Source: Prescottella subtropica (lineage in GTDB: Bacteria > Actinomycetota > Actinomycetes > Mycobacteriales > Mycobacteriaceae). From it: a stretch of DNA of 64,000 nt. The stretch is taken from contig NZ_SKCH01000015.1 of NCBI RefSeq assembly GCF_005434945.1, positions 27,149-91,148 of the forward strand, in the 5' to 3' direction. Positions 36,926 to 47,256 of this stretch are shown piece by piece (position 1 is the stretch's first letter; each line of letters begins with the position of its first letter). The notes beneath the pieces were generated by a model that had not been told where the DNA came from, did not search any database, and saw only the letters and a program-made list of their open reading frames with translations. The position numbers and the translations under genes were made by a program.

Positions 36926-36951
36926 GTAACGCCAGGGACCTGTCTGACGAT
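36926..36951 (+). promoter_or_regulatory. Possible SigD-type promoter motif overlapping the sigD start
   Basis: GTAACG (36926-36931), a 16-bp spacer, then CGAT (36948-36951). As I recall it, the M. tuberculosis SigD consensus is GTAACG at -35 and CGAT at -10. The -10 overlaps the sigD ATG (36950), so a transcript from it would start inside the gene; either the true start is later or the match is fortuitous. Confidence 0.3.
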
Positions 36952-37528
36952 GACTGATACGGGTGGGGAGTTGAACTCCGTCGTCGCTGCTGCCGCGCAG
37001 GGCGACCGGAATGCCCTGTCCCACGTCCTGCAGAGTATTCGCCCTCTGGTCGTGCGCTACTGCCGAGCGAGGGTGGGCGCCGCGGAACGCGGGAATCTGT
37101 CCGCGGACGATGTGGCGCAGGAGGTGTGCCTGGCCGTGATGACGGCGTTGCCGCGCTACCAGGATCAGGGGCGTCCGTTCATGGCGTTCGTGTACGGGAT
37201 CGCCGCACACAAGGTCGCGGACGCCCACCGAAACGCGGCGCGTAACAAATCCGATCCAGTTGCTGAAGTACCTGATGTCGTATCCGCCGAGGACGGACCC
37301 GAGGATCGGGCCCTGAGTTCGGAGACGAGCCGACAGGTGAACGCACTGCTGGAGACGCTTCCGGAGAAGCACCGCGAGATCCTCGTCCTCCGACTCGTCG
37401 TCGGACTGTCCGCGGAGGAGACGGCTGCAGCAGTCGGAAGCACCGCGGGCGCGGTGCGGGTGGCTCAGCACCGAGCCATCGCCAAGTTGAAGAAGGAAGT
37501 GACGAGAGCAGGTGAGAGACATGGCTAG
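36950..37528 (+). CDS. sigD: ECF-type RNA polymerase sigma factor SigD
   Basis: 192 aa. Sigma region 2 is VRYCRARVG with the -10 recognition stretch ADDVAQEVCLAVMTALPRY and the core-binding RPFMAFVYGIAAHKVADAHR. Region 4 is LPEKHREILVLRLVVGLSAEETAAAV with the HTH ending GAVRVAQHRAIAKL. These are very close to M. tuberculosis SigD. The anti-sigma gene rsdA overlaps its 3' end. The ATG at 36950 lacks a good ribosome site, so the start is provisional. Confidence 0.92.
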   Translation: MTDTGGELNSVVAAAAQGDRNALSHVLQSIRPLVVRYCRARVGAAERGNLSADDVAQEVCLAVMTALPRYQDQGRPFMAFVYGIAAHKVADAHRNAARNKSDPVAEVPDVVSAEDGPEDRALSSETSRQVNALLETLPEKHREILVLRLVVGLSAEETAAAVGSTAGAVRVAQHRAIAKLKKEVTRAGERHG

Positions 37529-38549
37529 GGGGCATGAAGGACACGGCGGCGAGCCGGGCGATCCCCACGCCGATCTCGCCGGGAACAACGATCCCGTCGA
37601 CGTGTCCGCGGTGCGCCGCGACGACGCGCTGATCGACGCGATCGCCTGCGGTGATCCCGTCGCGACCGAGCACCCCGACGAATACCAGGTCGCGGCACTG
37701 CTCGCGAACTGGCGGGCCGAGATCGTCGCACAGCCGATGCCGGCCGAACCCGACCTCGACGACATCGTCGAACGGGTGAACCGGGAACTCGCGGCCCGCG
37801 AACTCGAGGGGCAGAGATCCCTGTCGACCCGACTCCGATCGGGCCGCGGCGGACTCCGCCTGCTCCGCCCGATCGCGGCCGCGGCCGCCGTCGTCGCCAT
37901 CGCGATGGGCGGGATGACCGTCTTCTCGTACAACGCCCAACCCGGCGACCCGCTGTGGGGCGTCACACAGGTCGTCTTCACCCAGCGTGCCGCGTCGACC
38001 GTCGCGAAGATCGACACCACCTCCAACCTGGAGGAGGCCGAACGCCTCATCGCGACCGGGGACACCGCCGCCGCACGCGCCCGACTCGAGTCCGCGGCCA
38101 CCCGGGCCAGCGCCGTCAACGACGCCGGCGCCCGGGACGAGCTCAACGGGTGGCGTCAGCGACTGCTCACGCAACTGCAGACCACCCCGCCGCCCGTCGC
38201 GCCGCCGCCCGCGACGGCACCGTCGACCGTGGGCGAGCCGTCCGGGACCCCGAGCCCGGTGCCGTCGACGCCGTCGCCGAGCATCCCCTCGGGCACCCCG
38301 AACCCGGAACTGCCGCTGACGTCACCGCCCACGTCCCCGGCCGAGTCGTCGACACCGGACCCGGGCACGTCGACCCCCGGACCGTCCGAACCGTCGACAT
38401 CCGCCCCGACGTCGACGTCGACCTCGGCGGCCACGTCGACGACGACCGCCGCCACGTCGACCACCAAGGCGACCAGCGGGGGCGTCACCGGGGGTGGCGT
38501 CACCGGCGGGGGTGGTGGAGCCGGATCGTTGGATCCGTCCACCCGCTGA
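37521..38549 (+). CDS. rsdA: Anti-sigma-D factor RsdA
   Basis: 342 aa. A bitopic membrane protein that sequesters SigD at the membrane. The cytoplasmic part holds the sigma-binding segment (VRRDDALIDAIACGDPVA) and EYQVAALLANWRAEI. A membrane helix lies at about 114-136. Outside is YNAQPGDPLWGVTQVVFTQRA, matching the ARPGD region of Rv3413c, then a coiled segment and a Pro/Thr/Ser-rich tail. The tail has no obvious metal site. ATG 37521 has AGGTGAG upstream; GTG 37512 is an alternative adding three residues. It overlaps sigD by 8 bp. Release by regulated proteolysis is known for M. tuberculosis RsdA. Confidence 0.85.
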   Translation: MARGHEGHGGEPGDPHADLAGNNDPVDVSAVRRDDALIDAIACGDPVATEHPDEYQVAALLANWRAEIVAQPMPAEPDLDDIVERVNRELAARELEGQRSLSTRLRSGRGGLRLLRPIAAAAAVVAIAMGGMTVFSYNAQPGDPLWGVTQVVFTQRAASTVAKIDTTSNLEEAERLIATGDTAAARARLESAATRASAVNDAGARDELNGWRQRLLTQLQTTPPPVAPPPATAPSTVGEPSGTPSPVPSTPSPSIPSGTPNPELPLTSPPTSPAESSTPDPGTSTPGPSEPSTSAPTSTSTSAATSTTTAATSTTKATSGGVTGGGVTGGGGGAGSLDPSTR

Positions 38550-38566
38550 ACACACGACACACCGGC

Positions 38567-38609
38567 ACGACACGGGCCCGGCAGGAAAATCCTGCCGGGC
38601 CCGTGTCGT
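38567..38609. terminator. Bidirectional terminator rsdA / DUF5319 gene
   Basis: A perfect 20-bp stem (38567-38586 with 38590-38609) and an AAA loop, one of the strongest hairpins in the window, between convergent genes. Confidence 0.85.
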
Positions 38610-38635
38610 CGTTCGGGGGTGTTACCGGGGAGACC

Positions 38636-39040
38636 TCAGAGGTCGAAGCTGTCGCCGTGCAGGGCGTCGTTCATCGACGCGTCCGCGTAGCCGCGGCAGT
38701 AGTCCCACGTGACGTACGCGTCGGGGGACGGGTCGTACGCGGGCTCGTGCGGGCGGACGGTGCCGTCGACGAGCAACTGGAGCAGGTTCGCGCGCAGCAT
38801 GTCCCAGTCGTGGTAGTGGTCCTGCTGGCAATCCTCGCAGCACACCACGAGCCCGCGGATCCCGCGATGGCCCAGCAGGGCCTCGTACACGGCGAGGTCC
38901 GCGAGATCCTCCTCCACGGCGAGACGCTCGTGGGGGTCGAGCGGCTGGCCCGGCTCGATCGCGTCGAGTGCGGCGGACGGGTCGGCGGGGTCACCGGCGA
39001 AGGGATCCGGCGGGAGGCCGGGAGGCAGTTGATCGCGCAC
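38636..39040 (-). CDS. DUF5319-family protein, Rv3412 homologue
   Basis: 134 aa, starting at GTG 39040. An acidic protein with the striking core VVCCEDCQQDHYHDWD, where three Cys and two His could bind a metal, and a further Cys in TWDYCRGYAD. Size, core and place (between rsdA and guaB) match Rv3412. No signal peptide or membrane segment. Function is unknown; zinc binding is inferred from the Cys/His pattern. Confidence 0.8.
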   Translation of the reverse strand: MRDQLPPGLPPDPFAGDPADPSAALDAIEPGQPLDPHERLAVEEDLADLAVYEALLGHRGIRGLVVCCEDCQQDHYHDWDMLRANLLQLLVDGTVRPHEPAYDPSPDAYVTWDYCRGYADASMNDALHGDSFDL

Positions 39041-40784
<1,744 letters not shown>

Positions 40785-40814
40785 GCACACAACACAATCG
40801 AGAAAGGGGCGCGC

Positions 40815-41954
40815 GTGCGCGACCTCGTCGAAATCGGCATGGGCAGGACTGCCCGACGCACCTACGAGTTGGACGACATCAACATCGTTCCCTCCCGCCG
40901 GACCCGCTCCTCCAAGGAGGTGTCGACGGCCTGGCAGATCGATGCGTACCGCTTCGACATCCCGGTGCTCGCCCACCCGACCGATGCGCTGGTGTCCCCG
41001 GCGTTCGCGATCGAGCTGGGCAAGGCCGGCGGTCTCGGTGTGATCAACGGTGAGGGCCTGTGGGGTCGGCACGCCGACGTCGAGGCCAAACTCGCCGAAC
41101 TGGCGGAGCTGGCGGAGAAGGAGGTCGACCCGGACGCCGCGGTCGCCCGCCTGCAGGAACTGCACGCGGCACCGCTGCAGCCGGAGCTGCTGGCCGCGGC
41201 CGTCGCGCAGGTCCGTGAGGCCGGTGTCACGACGGCGGTGCGGGTGAGCCCGCAGAATGCGCGCGCGCTCACCCCGGCACTGGTCAAGGCAGGGATCGAC
41301 CTGCTGGTCATCCACGGCACGATCATCTCCGCCGAGCACGTCGCGCACGGCGAGAGCGAGCCGCTGAACCTCAAGACGTTCATCTCCGAACTCGACGTCC
41401 CGGTCATCGCCGGCGGCGTCAGCGACCACCGCACCGCGCTGCACCTGATGCGTACCGGTGCGGCCGGTGTGATCGTCGGCTACGGCTCCACCGAGGGCGC
41501 CACCACCACGCGTGAGGTGCTCGGTATCGGGGTGCCGATGGCGACCGCGATCGCGGACGCGGCCGCGGCCCGTCGGGACTACCTCGACGAGACCGGTGGC
41601 CGCTACGTGCACGTCATCGCCGACGGCGACATCACCACCTCCGGTGACTTCGCGAAGGCCATCGCGTGCGGTGCCGACGCGGCCATGCTCGGCGCGCCGC
41701 TCGCGGTCGCGCAGGAGGCGCCCGGCGGCGGCTGGTACTGGCCGTCCGCGGCCGCGCACCCGTCGATGCCGCGCGGCACGCTGATGCCGGTGGCGTTCGG
41801 GGACCGTCCGAACCTGGATCAGGTCCTCAACGGCCCGTCGGACGACCCGTACGGGTCGCTCAACGTCGTCGGCGGCCTGCGCCGGTCGATGGCGAAGTCG
41901 GGTTACTCCGACCTCAAGGAGTTCCAGAAGGTCGGCCTGAACGTCCGCGGCTGA
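40815..41954 (+). CDS. guaB3: IMP dehydrogenase-like protein GuaB3 (GMP reductase type)
   Basis: 379 aa, without CBS domains. The sequence VEIGMGRTARRTYELDDINIVPSRR is specific to the actinobacterial GuaB3 family. VIVGYGSTEGATTTREVLG replaces the catalytic-loop region of true IMPDH. Recent mycobacterial and Streptomyces work assigns GMP reductase activity to GuaB3, recycling GMP to IMP; that assignment is from memory of the literature. The GTG at 40815 follows AAAGGGG. A very long hairpin follows. Confidence 0.9.
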   Translation: MRDLVEIGMGRTARRTYELDDINIVPSRRTRSSKEVSTAWQIDAYRFDIPVLAHPTDALVSPAFAIELGKAGGLGVINGEGLWGRHADVEAKLAELAELAEKEVDPDAAVARLQELHAAPLQPELLAAAVAQVREAGVTTAVRVSPQNARALTPALVKAGIDLLVIHGTIISAEHVAHGESEPLNLKTFISELDVPVIAGGVSDHRTALHLMRTGAAGVIVGYGSTEGATTTREVLGIGVPMATAIADAAAARRDYLDETGGRYVHVIADGDITTSGDFAKAIACGADAAMLGAPLAVAQEAPGGGWYWPSAAAHPSMPRGTLMPVAFGDRPNLDQVLNGPSDDPYGSLNVVGGLRRSMAKSGYSDLKEFQKVGLNVRG

Positions 41955-41967
41955 TCCGACCTCCTCT

Positions 41968-42028
41968 CCTGTGGCCGAATGTCACACACGTTCAGTTCAA
42001 CTGAACCGGTGTGACATTCGGCCACAGG
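41968..42028. terminator. Long composite hairpin after guaB3
   Basis: A 20-bp outer stem (41968-41987 with 42009-42028; arm CCTGTGGCCGAATGTCACAC) encloses a second perfect inverted repeat, GTTCAGTT/AACTGAAC. The structure spans 61 nt, 13 bp after the guaB3 stop. Confidence 0.8.
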
Positions 42029-42158
42029 TGTTTCGGGGATCCGGACAACTTTTGTGGAACTTACGGTTACAGTCATAGCCGTCCGTGTGGCTCGAGTCAC
42101 AAGTACGCGGTGCATACTGGCGAGTAGTTGATCCGGTTCTTCGGTGGAGGTGTCACAC
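42029..42158 (+). promoter_or_regulatory. choD upstream region
   Basis: 130 bp after the hairpin and before choD. It holds a near-palindrome, GTGGCTCGAGTCAC (42087-42100), a -10-like CATACT (about 42113-42118) and the ribosome site GGTGGAGG (42143-42150). I checked for the KstR sterol-repressor motif and found no acceptable match. Confidence 0.4.
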
Positions 42159-43910
42159 ATGGGTAAGCAGCGGGCAACCGACTACGACGTGCTCATCGTC
42201 GGTTCGGGCTTCGGTGGCAGCGTCACCGCGCTCCGGCTCGTGGAGAAGGGCTACCGGGTCGGGGTGCTCGAGGCCGGCCGCCGCTACGCCGACGCCGACT
42301 TCGCGAAGACGTCGTGGGATCTCAAGCGGTTCCTGTGGGCGCCGGCGCTGGGCTGCTACGGCATCCAGCGCGTCCACCTGCTGCGGGACGTGCTGATCCT
42401 CGCCGGTGCCGGGGTGGGCGGCGGCTCCCTCAACTACGCCAACACCCTGTACAAGCCGCCGTCGTCGTTCTTCCAGGATCCGCAGTGGCGGGACATCACC
42501 GACTGGGACGCCGAACTGACCCCGCACTACGAGCAGGCCCGCAGGATGCTCGGGGTGGTGCAGAACCCGCACATGACGCCCGCCGACGAGGTGATCAAGT
42601 CGGTCGCCGAGGACATGGGGGTGGGGGAGACGTTCATCCAGACGCCGGTCGGCGTGTTCTTCGGGGAACCGGGCAAGACCGTCGACGACCCGTACTTCGG
42701 TGGGGTCGGTCCCGCCCGCACCGGCTGCATCGAGTGCGGCGAATGCATGACCGGCTGCCGGCACGGCGCCAAGAACACCCTGATCAAGAACTATCTCGGG
42801 CTCGCCGAGAAGGCCGGCGCGCAGATCACGGCGATGACGACCGTCGACTCGCTGCGGCAGACGGCGGACGGGACGTGGTCGGTCGAGACGCACCGCACCG
42901 GCGCGAAGGTCCGCAAGGACCGCAAGGCGTACACCGCGCAGCACGTCGTCGTCGCGGCCGGCACGTGGGGCACCCAGCACCTGCTGCACAAGATGAAGGA
43001 CACCGGCACACTGCCGAAGCTGTCGGATCGGCTCGGGGAGCTGACCCGCACCAACTCCGAGTCCATCGTCGGCGCCGGGAAGATGAAGGTCGATCCGGCG
43101 ATGGATCTCACCCGCGGGGTCGCGATCACGTCGTCGTTCCATCCCACGGCGGACACTCACATCGAGCCGGTCCGGTACGGCAAGGGTTCCAACGCGATGG
43201 GCCTGCTGCAGACCCTGATGACCGACGGCGGTGGCCGCACCCCGCGCTGGGTGAAACTGCTGAAGATCATCGCCGCGAACCCGGCGCAGATGCTGCGGAT
43301 GCTGTCGGTGAAGGACTGGAGCGAACGGACCATCATCGCGCTCGTCATGCAGAACCTCGACAACTCGATCACCACCTACACCAAGCGCGGGATCCTGGGC
43401 CGGCGCAAGGTGACCAGCAAGCAGGGCCACGGCGAGCCGAACCCGACGTGGATCCCGGCCGGCAACGAGGCCACCCGGCGGATCGCCGACAAGATCGACG
43501 GCATCGCGGGCGGCACGTGGGGCGAGGTGTTCAACGTTCCGCTCACCGCGCACTTCCTCGGCGGTGCCACGATCGGCTCGGACGCCGGTCACGGTGTCAT
43601 CGACCCGTACCACCGCGTGTACGGGTATCCGACGCTCAGCGTCGTCGACGGGGCCGCGGTGTCCGCGAACCTGGGGGTGAACCCGTCGTTGACGATCAGC
43701 GCGCAGGCCGAGCGGGCGGCATCGCTGTGGCCCAACAAGGGCGAACAGGACACCCGCCCGGAGCAGGGTGCACCGTACCGGCGGCTCGCGGCCGTCGCCC
43801 CGAACGCCCCGGTGGTTCCGGCGGGCGCGCCGGCGGCGTTGACGCTGCCGATCGTCGAGATCCGAGGCGGCGGCACGTCCGGTGACGAAACCGACAGCGG
43901 AGTCGCGTAG
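42159..43910 (+). CDS. choD: GMC oxidoreductase, cholesterol oxidase-like (ChoD)
   Basis: 583 aa. FAD enzyme with GSGFGG (15-20) in the N-terminal Rossmann fold and GAGVGGGSLNYAN, the FAD-contact motif of the group. A Cys-rich stretch, CIECGECMTGC, is characteristic of the ChoD branch. The C-terminal AHFLGGATIGSD and GAAVSANLGVNPSLTISAQAE complete the flavin site. Its place after guaB3 matches Rv3409c. Despite the name, the M. tuberculosis homologue is not essential for sterol breakdown, so the substrate here is uncertain. The ATG at 42159 follows GGTGGAGG. Confidence 0.87.
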   Translation: MGKQRATDYDVLIVGSGFGGSVTALRLVEKGYRVGVLEAGRRYADADFAKTSWDLKRFLWAPALGCYGIQRVHLLRDVLILAGAGVGGGSLNYANTLYKPPSSFFQDPQWRDITDWDAELTPHYEQARRMLGVVQNPHMTPADEVIKSVAEDMGVGETFIQTPVGVFFGEPGKTVDDPYFGGVGPARTGCIECGECMTGCRHGAKNTLIKNYLGLAEKAGAQITAMTTVDSLRQTADGTWSVETHRTGAKVRKDRKAYTAQHVVVAAGTWGTQHLLHKMKDTGTLPKLSDRLGELTRTNSESIVGAGKMKVDPAMDLTRGVAITSSFHPTADTHIEPVRYGKGSNAMGLLQTLMTDGGGRTPRWVKLLKIIAANPAQMLRMLSVKDWSERTIIALVMQNLDNSITTYTKRGILGRRKVTSKQGHGEPNPTWIPAGNEATRRIADKIDGIAGGTWGEVFNVPLTAHFLGGATIGSDAGHGVIDPYHRVYGYPTLSVVDGAAVSANLGVNPSLTISAQAERAASLWPNKGEQDTRPEQGAPYRRLAAVAPNAPVVPAGAPAALTLPIVEIRGGGTSGDETDSGVA

Positions 43911-43939
43911 GTAGGGGCGATCGGCGGGGCTGTGCATAT

Positions 43940-43945
43940 TAGACT
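43940..43945 (+). promoter_or_regulatory. guaA -10 hexamer (leaderless mRNA predicted)
   Basis: TAGACT ends exactly 6 nt before GTG 43952, placing the expected transcription start on the first base of the start codon. No Shine-Dalgarno sequence is present. Confidence 0.6.
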
Positions 43946-43951
43946 GTCCGG

Positions 43952-45532
43952 GTGTCAGAAACCCAGCAAGACAGGCCGGTGCTCGTCGTCGACTTCGGAG
44001 CCCAGTACGCGCAGCTGATCGCGCGCCGCGTACGTGAGGCGAAGGTCTATTCGGAAGTGGTGCCGCACACCACGACCGTCGAGGAGATCGCGGCCAAGCA
44101 GCCGCTCGCGGTCGTCCTGTCCGGTGGCCCGTCGAGTGTGTACGAGGAGGGGGCGCCGCAGCTCGACCCCGCCCTGTTCGACCTGGGCGTGCCGGTGTTC
44201 GGTATCTGCTACGGCTTCCAGGCGATGGCGAACGCGCTCGGCGGCACCGTCGCGCACACCGGCGCCCGCGAGTACGGCCGCACCGAGATCGCCGTCACCG
44301 GTGGTGTCCTGCACGACGGCCTGCCCGCCACGCAGCCGGTGTGGATGAGCCACGGCGACGGCGTCACCGCCGCCCCCGAGGGCTTCGAGGTCACCGCGTC
44401 CAGCGCGGGCGCCCCGGTCGCCGCGTTCGAGGACCGGGCCCGCAAGCTGGCCGGCGTCCAGTACCACCCGGAGGTGCTGCATTCGCCGCACGGCCAGCAG
44501 GTCCTCAGCCGCTTCCTGCACGAGATCGCCGGCATCCCCGGCGCGTGGACGGCCGCGAACATCGCCGAGTCGCTCGTCGAGCAGGTCCGCGAGCAGGTCG
44601 GCGACGGCAAGGCCATCTGCGGCCTGTCCGGTGGCGTCGACTCCGCGGTTGCGGCAGCACTCGTGCAGCGCGCAATCGGTGACCGTCTGACCTGTGTGTT
44701 CGTCGACCACGGTCTGATGCGTGCCGGTGAACGCCAGCAGGTCGAGAAGGACTTCGTCGCCGCGACCGGCGCCCGCCTGATCACCGTCGACGCGGCCGAC
44801 ACGTTCCTGCGGGAACTGGCCGGCGTGTCCGACCCGGAGACCAAGCGCAAGATCATCGGCCGCGAGTTCATCCGCAGCTTCGAGGGCGCGGTGTCCGAGG
44901 TGCTCGGCGAGAACGCGGAAGGAACTGGGGACGCGACTACTGTTGAATTCCTGGTCCAGGGCACCCTGTACCCGGATGTCGTCGAGTCCGGTGGCGGCAC
45001 CGGCACCGCGAACATCAAGAGCCACCACAATGTCGGCGGCCTGCCCGAGGACCTGCAGTTCAAGCTGGTCGAGCCGCTGCGCCTGCTGTTCAAGGACGAG
45101 GTCCGGGCGGTGGGCCGCGAACTCGGCCTGCCCGAGGAGATCGTCGGACGCCAGCCGTTCCCCGGCCCCGGCCTGGGTATCCGCATCATCGGCGAGGTCA
45201 CGCAGGAGCGTCTCGAGATCCTGCGGCACGCCGACTCGATCGCCCGCGAGGAGCTCACCGCCGCCGGCCTGGACGGCCAGATCTGGCAGTGCCCCGTCGT
45301 GCTGCTCGCGGACGTCCGCAGCGTCGGCGTCCAGGGCGACGGCCGCACGTACGGTCACCCGATCGTGCTGCGCCCCGTCTCCAGCGAGGACGCGATGACC
45401 GCGGACTGGACGCGTCTGCCGTACGAGACGCTCGAGCGGATCTCCACCCGCATCACCAACGAGGTCGCCGACGTCAACCGCGTCGTGCTCGACGTCACCA
45501 GCAAGCCGCCGGGAACGATCGAGTGGGAGTGA
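43952..45532 (+). CDS. guaA: GMP synthase (glutamine-hydrolysing)
   Basis: 526 aa. It amidates XMP to GMP. The class I amidotransferase domain has C86 ([10 protein letters not shown]) and the catalytic His-Glu in [10 protein letters not shown]. The ATP pyrophosphatase domain begins with the P-loop [15 protein letters not shown]. The C-terminal dimerisation domain ends KPPGTIEWE, as in all GuaA. It is separated from guaB/guaB3 by choD and has its own promoter. Confidence 0.97.
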   Translation: MSETQQDRPVLVVDFGAQYAQLIARRVREAKVYSEVVPHTTTVEEIAAKQPLAVVLSGGPSSVYEEGAPQLDPALFDLGVPVFGICYGFQAMANALGGTVAHTGAREYGRTEIAVTGGVLHDGLPATQPVWMSHGDGVTAAPEGFEVTASSAGAPVAAFEDRARKLAGVQYHPEVLHSPHGQQVLSRFLHEIAGIPGAWTAANIAESLVEQVREQVGDGKAICGLSGGVDSAVAAALVQRAIGDRLTCVFVDHGLMRAGERQQVEKDFVAATGARLITVDAADTFLRELAGVSDPETKRKIIGREFIRSFEGAVSEVLGENAEGTGDATTVEFLVQGTLYPDVVESGGGTGTANIKSHHNVGGLPEDLQFKLVEPLRLLFKDEVRAVGRELGLPEEIVGRQPFPGPGLGIRIIGEVTQERLEILRHADSIAREELTAAGLDGQIWQCPVVLLADVRSVGVQGDGRTYGHPIVLRPVSSEDAMTADWTRLPYETLERISTRITNEVADVNRVVLDVTSKPPGTIEWE

Positions 45533-45546
45533 TCCCCGCCTGACCG

Positions 45547-45589
45547 AACGACTGTGCCCCGGCCGAATCGGCTGGGGCACAGTCGTTTT
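45547..45589. terminator. Rho-independent terminator after guaA
   Basis: A 14-bp stem, AACGACTGTGCCCC (45547-45560) with its complement (45574-45587), an inner GCCGA/TCGGC pairing, and a T4 run (45586-45589). It is the most classical intrinsic terminator in the window and may also serve the convergent gene. Confidence 0.85.
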
Positions 45590-45596
45590 CGGTGAC

Positions 45597-45851
45597 TCAC
45601 CGTGTGCGGCGGGCAGGGGAGAGCACCAGGGCCGCGCCGATCACGACGGCGACGGCCACGAAGATCCACCGGAACTCGACGTGTCCGAGTGCGTCGAGGG
45701 AGAACGGCCCGATCAGCGCCCACCCGCTGACCAGCAGCGCGGCCAGGCCCGCGAGGAGCAGGCCGAGCGACGGTCGGCGGGACCGTCGGGGTGCGGACGA
45801 GGTGTCGGTGTCGTCACCCGTGATATCGGGGTTGTCGGCGAATTCAGCCAC
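45597..45851 (-). CDS. Small two-helix membrane protein
   Basis: 84 aa, GTG 45851. A hydrophilic acidic N-terminus (MAEFADNPDITGDDTDTS) and a basic RRSRR segment precede two membrane helices (about 30-48 and 62-78) with a C-terminal RRTR. It overlaps the stop of the PspC/LiaF-like gene by 8 bp, so it belongs to the same operon. The family is unknown; a small accessory subunit of the stress-sensing module is inferred from coupling. Confidence 0.75.
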   Translation of the reverse strand: MAEFADNPDITGDDTDTSSAPRRSRRPSLGLLLAGLAALLVSGWALIGPFSLDALGHVEFRWIFVAVAVVIGAALVLSPARRTR

Positions 45852-47160
45852 GGTAGACCCTCACTTCACCAATCTTGTTGTCGACCTTCAGGTTCAGGGT
45901 CGGTCCGGTGGCGTCGGCCGGGTTCCCGACGTCGCAGGTGGTTTCGCCGAGAACGATGGAGCAGTCGGTGTGGACGTTCATGTTCGCGGGCACGATCACC
46001 TGGTAGTCGCCGAGCAGGCCGTCGAGGCTCACGTCGCGGCTCTCGGTGAGGTCGAGTTGACGCAGGTCGAGCGTGAAGTCGCCGACCGTGCCCGTGTAGG
46101 AGGATTCGAGTTCGGTCATCGTGTGGGGAGTCCAGGTGCGTTCACCGACCGTCATCGCGTCCCAGTGCACCGGTCCGACGATCGAGGAGAGGACCACGAA
46201 GCCGGCGAGGGGGAAGCCCACCACGAGCAGTCCGTGGCCGCGGCGCCGGAACGCCCCGACGAGCAGGCCGGCACCGATGACGGCGAGAGCGATCCCGCCG
46301 ATCCGGGCGGGCGTCAACCATTCGGCTCCGGTCGCGGCCCACACACCGGTTGCGGTGGCCGCGGCCAGGACCGCGAGACCGAGGACGACGGACGTGAAGC
46401 GGGTCCGGGGTGTGCGGGGCAGTTCCGCGGGCGGCTCGGGAGTGCGGGCCGGTTCCGGCAGATCCCATGCGAACGGGGCGACACCGAGCGGATCCCACGA
46501 CGGCGGCGTCGGATCGGTGCCGGACGGACCGGACGCGGGTGGTGCGTCGGGTGCGTCGGGTTCGTAGTGGTCGGGCAGCCGGGTGTACGGGCTGTACGCG
46601 GGCGGCACGGGGGTGCCGGGTACCGGGGTGGTCTGGGCGGTCCGGAAACTCTGGAACGGCTGGAACGATCCGGTCCGGTAGTCGGGCACGGTCTGTGCGA
46701 CGCTCGGCGGCAGCTCGGGCGGAATCGGTTGCCGCTGGTACAGCAACCACAGGCCACCGAGCATGAGAGCGCCGCTCAGGACACCCGAGCCGCCCATCCC
46801 GACCCCGATCGGTCCGATCGTGCTCAGCGCGATCGCGAGGGCGACGAGCAGCACGACCGTCGTGGTGCTGGACTGCGACGATGTGCCGCGGCCGAGGAGA
46901 GATTCGGCCGGTGACACCTGGTCGCCCGGCTTGCTCAGCAGCAGCCAGCCTGCGAGGTACAGGATGATGCCGGCGCCGCCGAAGAGCGCGGACACCACGA
47001 ACGCCACCCGCACCAGGACGGGGTCGACGCGGTAGCGCTGGGCGATACCGGCCGCGACACCCGCGACGTGCCCCTGTCGCGGCAGGCGTAGCGGGCGGGT
47101 CCGCCACAGGTCGTGAAGCTGGTCGGAGAAGCTTCCGGTACTCGTGCTCATGCCATTCAT
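45844..47160 (-). CDS. PspC-domain membrane protein with LiaF-like C-terminal domain
   Basis: 438 aa. An N-terminal PspC domain (about 25-80) shows GVAAGIAQRYRVDPVLVRVAF and the membrane helix GGAGIILYLAGWLLL. More hydrophobic helices follow (about 100-140 and 260-330), separated by a Pro-rich cytoplasmic linker. The C-terminal ~110 residues (GDFTLDLRQLDL, LLGDYQVIVPANMNV, DNKIGEVRVYRG) are of the LiaF/cell-wall-stress type, a beta-helix-like domain. In Bacillus LiaF inhibits the LiaS kinase; here the divergent gene is a PspC-histidine kinase, suggesting a similar pair. ATG 47160 or the in-frame ATG 47151 could be the start; neither has a clear ribosome site. Confidence 0.78.
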   Translation of the reverse strand: MNGMSTSTGSFSDQLHDLWRTRPLRLPRQGHVAGVAAGIAQRYRVDPVLVRVAFVVSALFGGAGIILYLAGWLLLSKPGDQVSPAESLLGRGTSSQSSTTTVVLLVALAIALSTIGPIGVGMGGSGVLSGALMLGGLWLLYQRQPIPPELPPSVAQTVPDYRTGSFQPFQSFRTAQTTPVPGTPVPPAYSPYTRLPDHYEPDAPDAPPASGPSGTDPTPPSWDPLGVAPFAWDLPEPARTPEPPAELPRTPRTRFTSVVLGLAVLAAATATGVWAATGAEWLTPARIGGIALAVIGAGLLVGAFRRRGHGLLVVGFPLAGFVVLSSIVGPVHWDAMTVGERTWTPHTMTELESSYTGTVGDFTLDLRQLDLTESRDVSLDGLLGDYQVIVPANMNVHTDCSIVLGETTCDVGNPADATGPTLNLKVDNKIGEVRVYRG

Positions 47161-47256
47161 CGTGGCGTCCGGACCGGTGCCGGCACCATCGGGAACTACC
47201 CTGATCTTTTCCCCGAGCGGGTGCCCGGACGTCCCCGATCTCAGGGTCGGGCCCTG

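Noticed and set aside
42029..42158. KstR sterol-repressor site upstream of choD
   Set aside because: The nearest sequence (GGAACTTACGGTTAC) lacks the required spacing and flanking bases.
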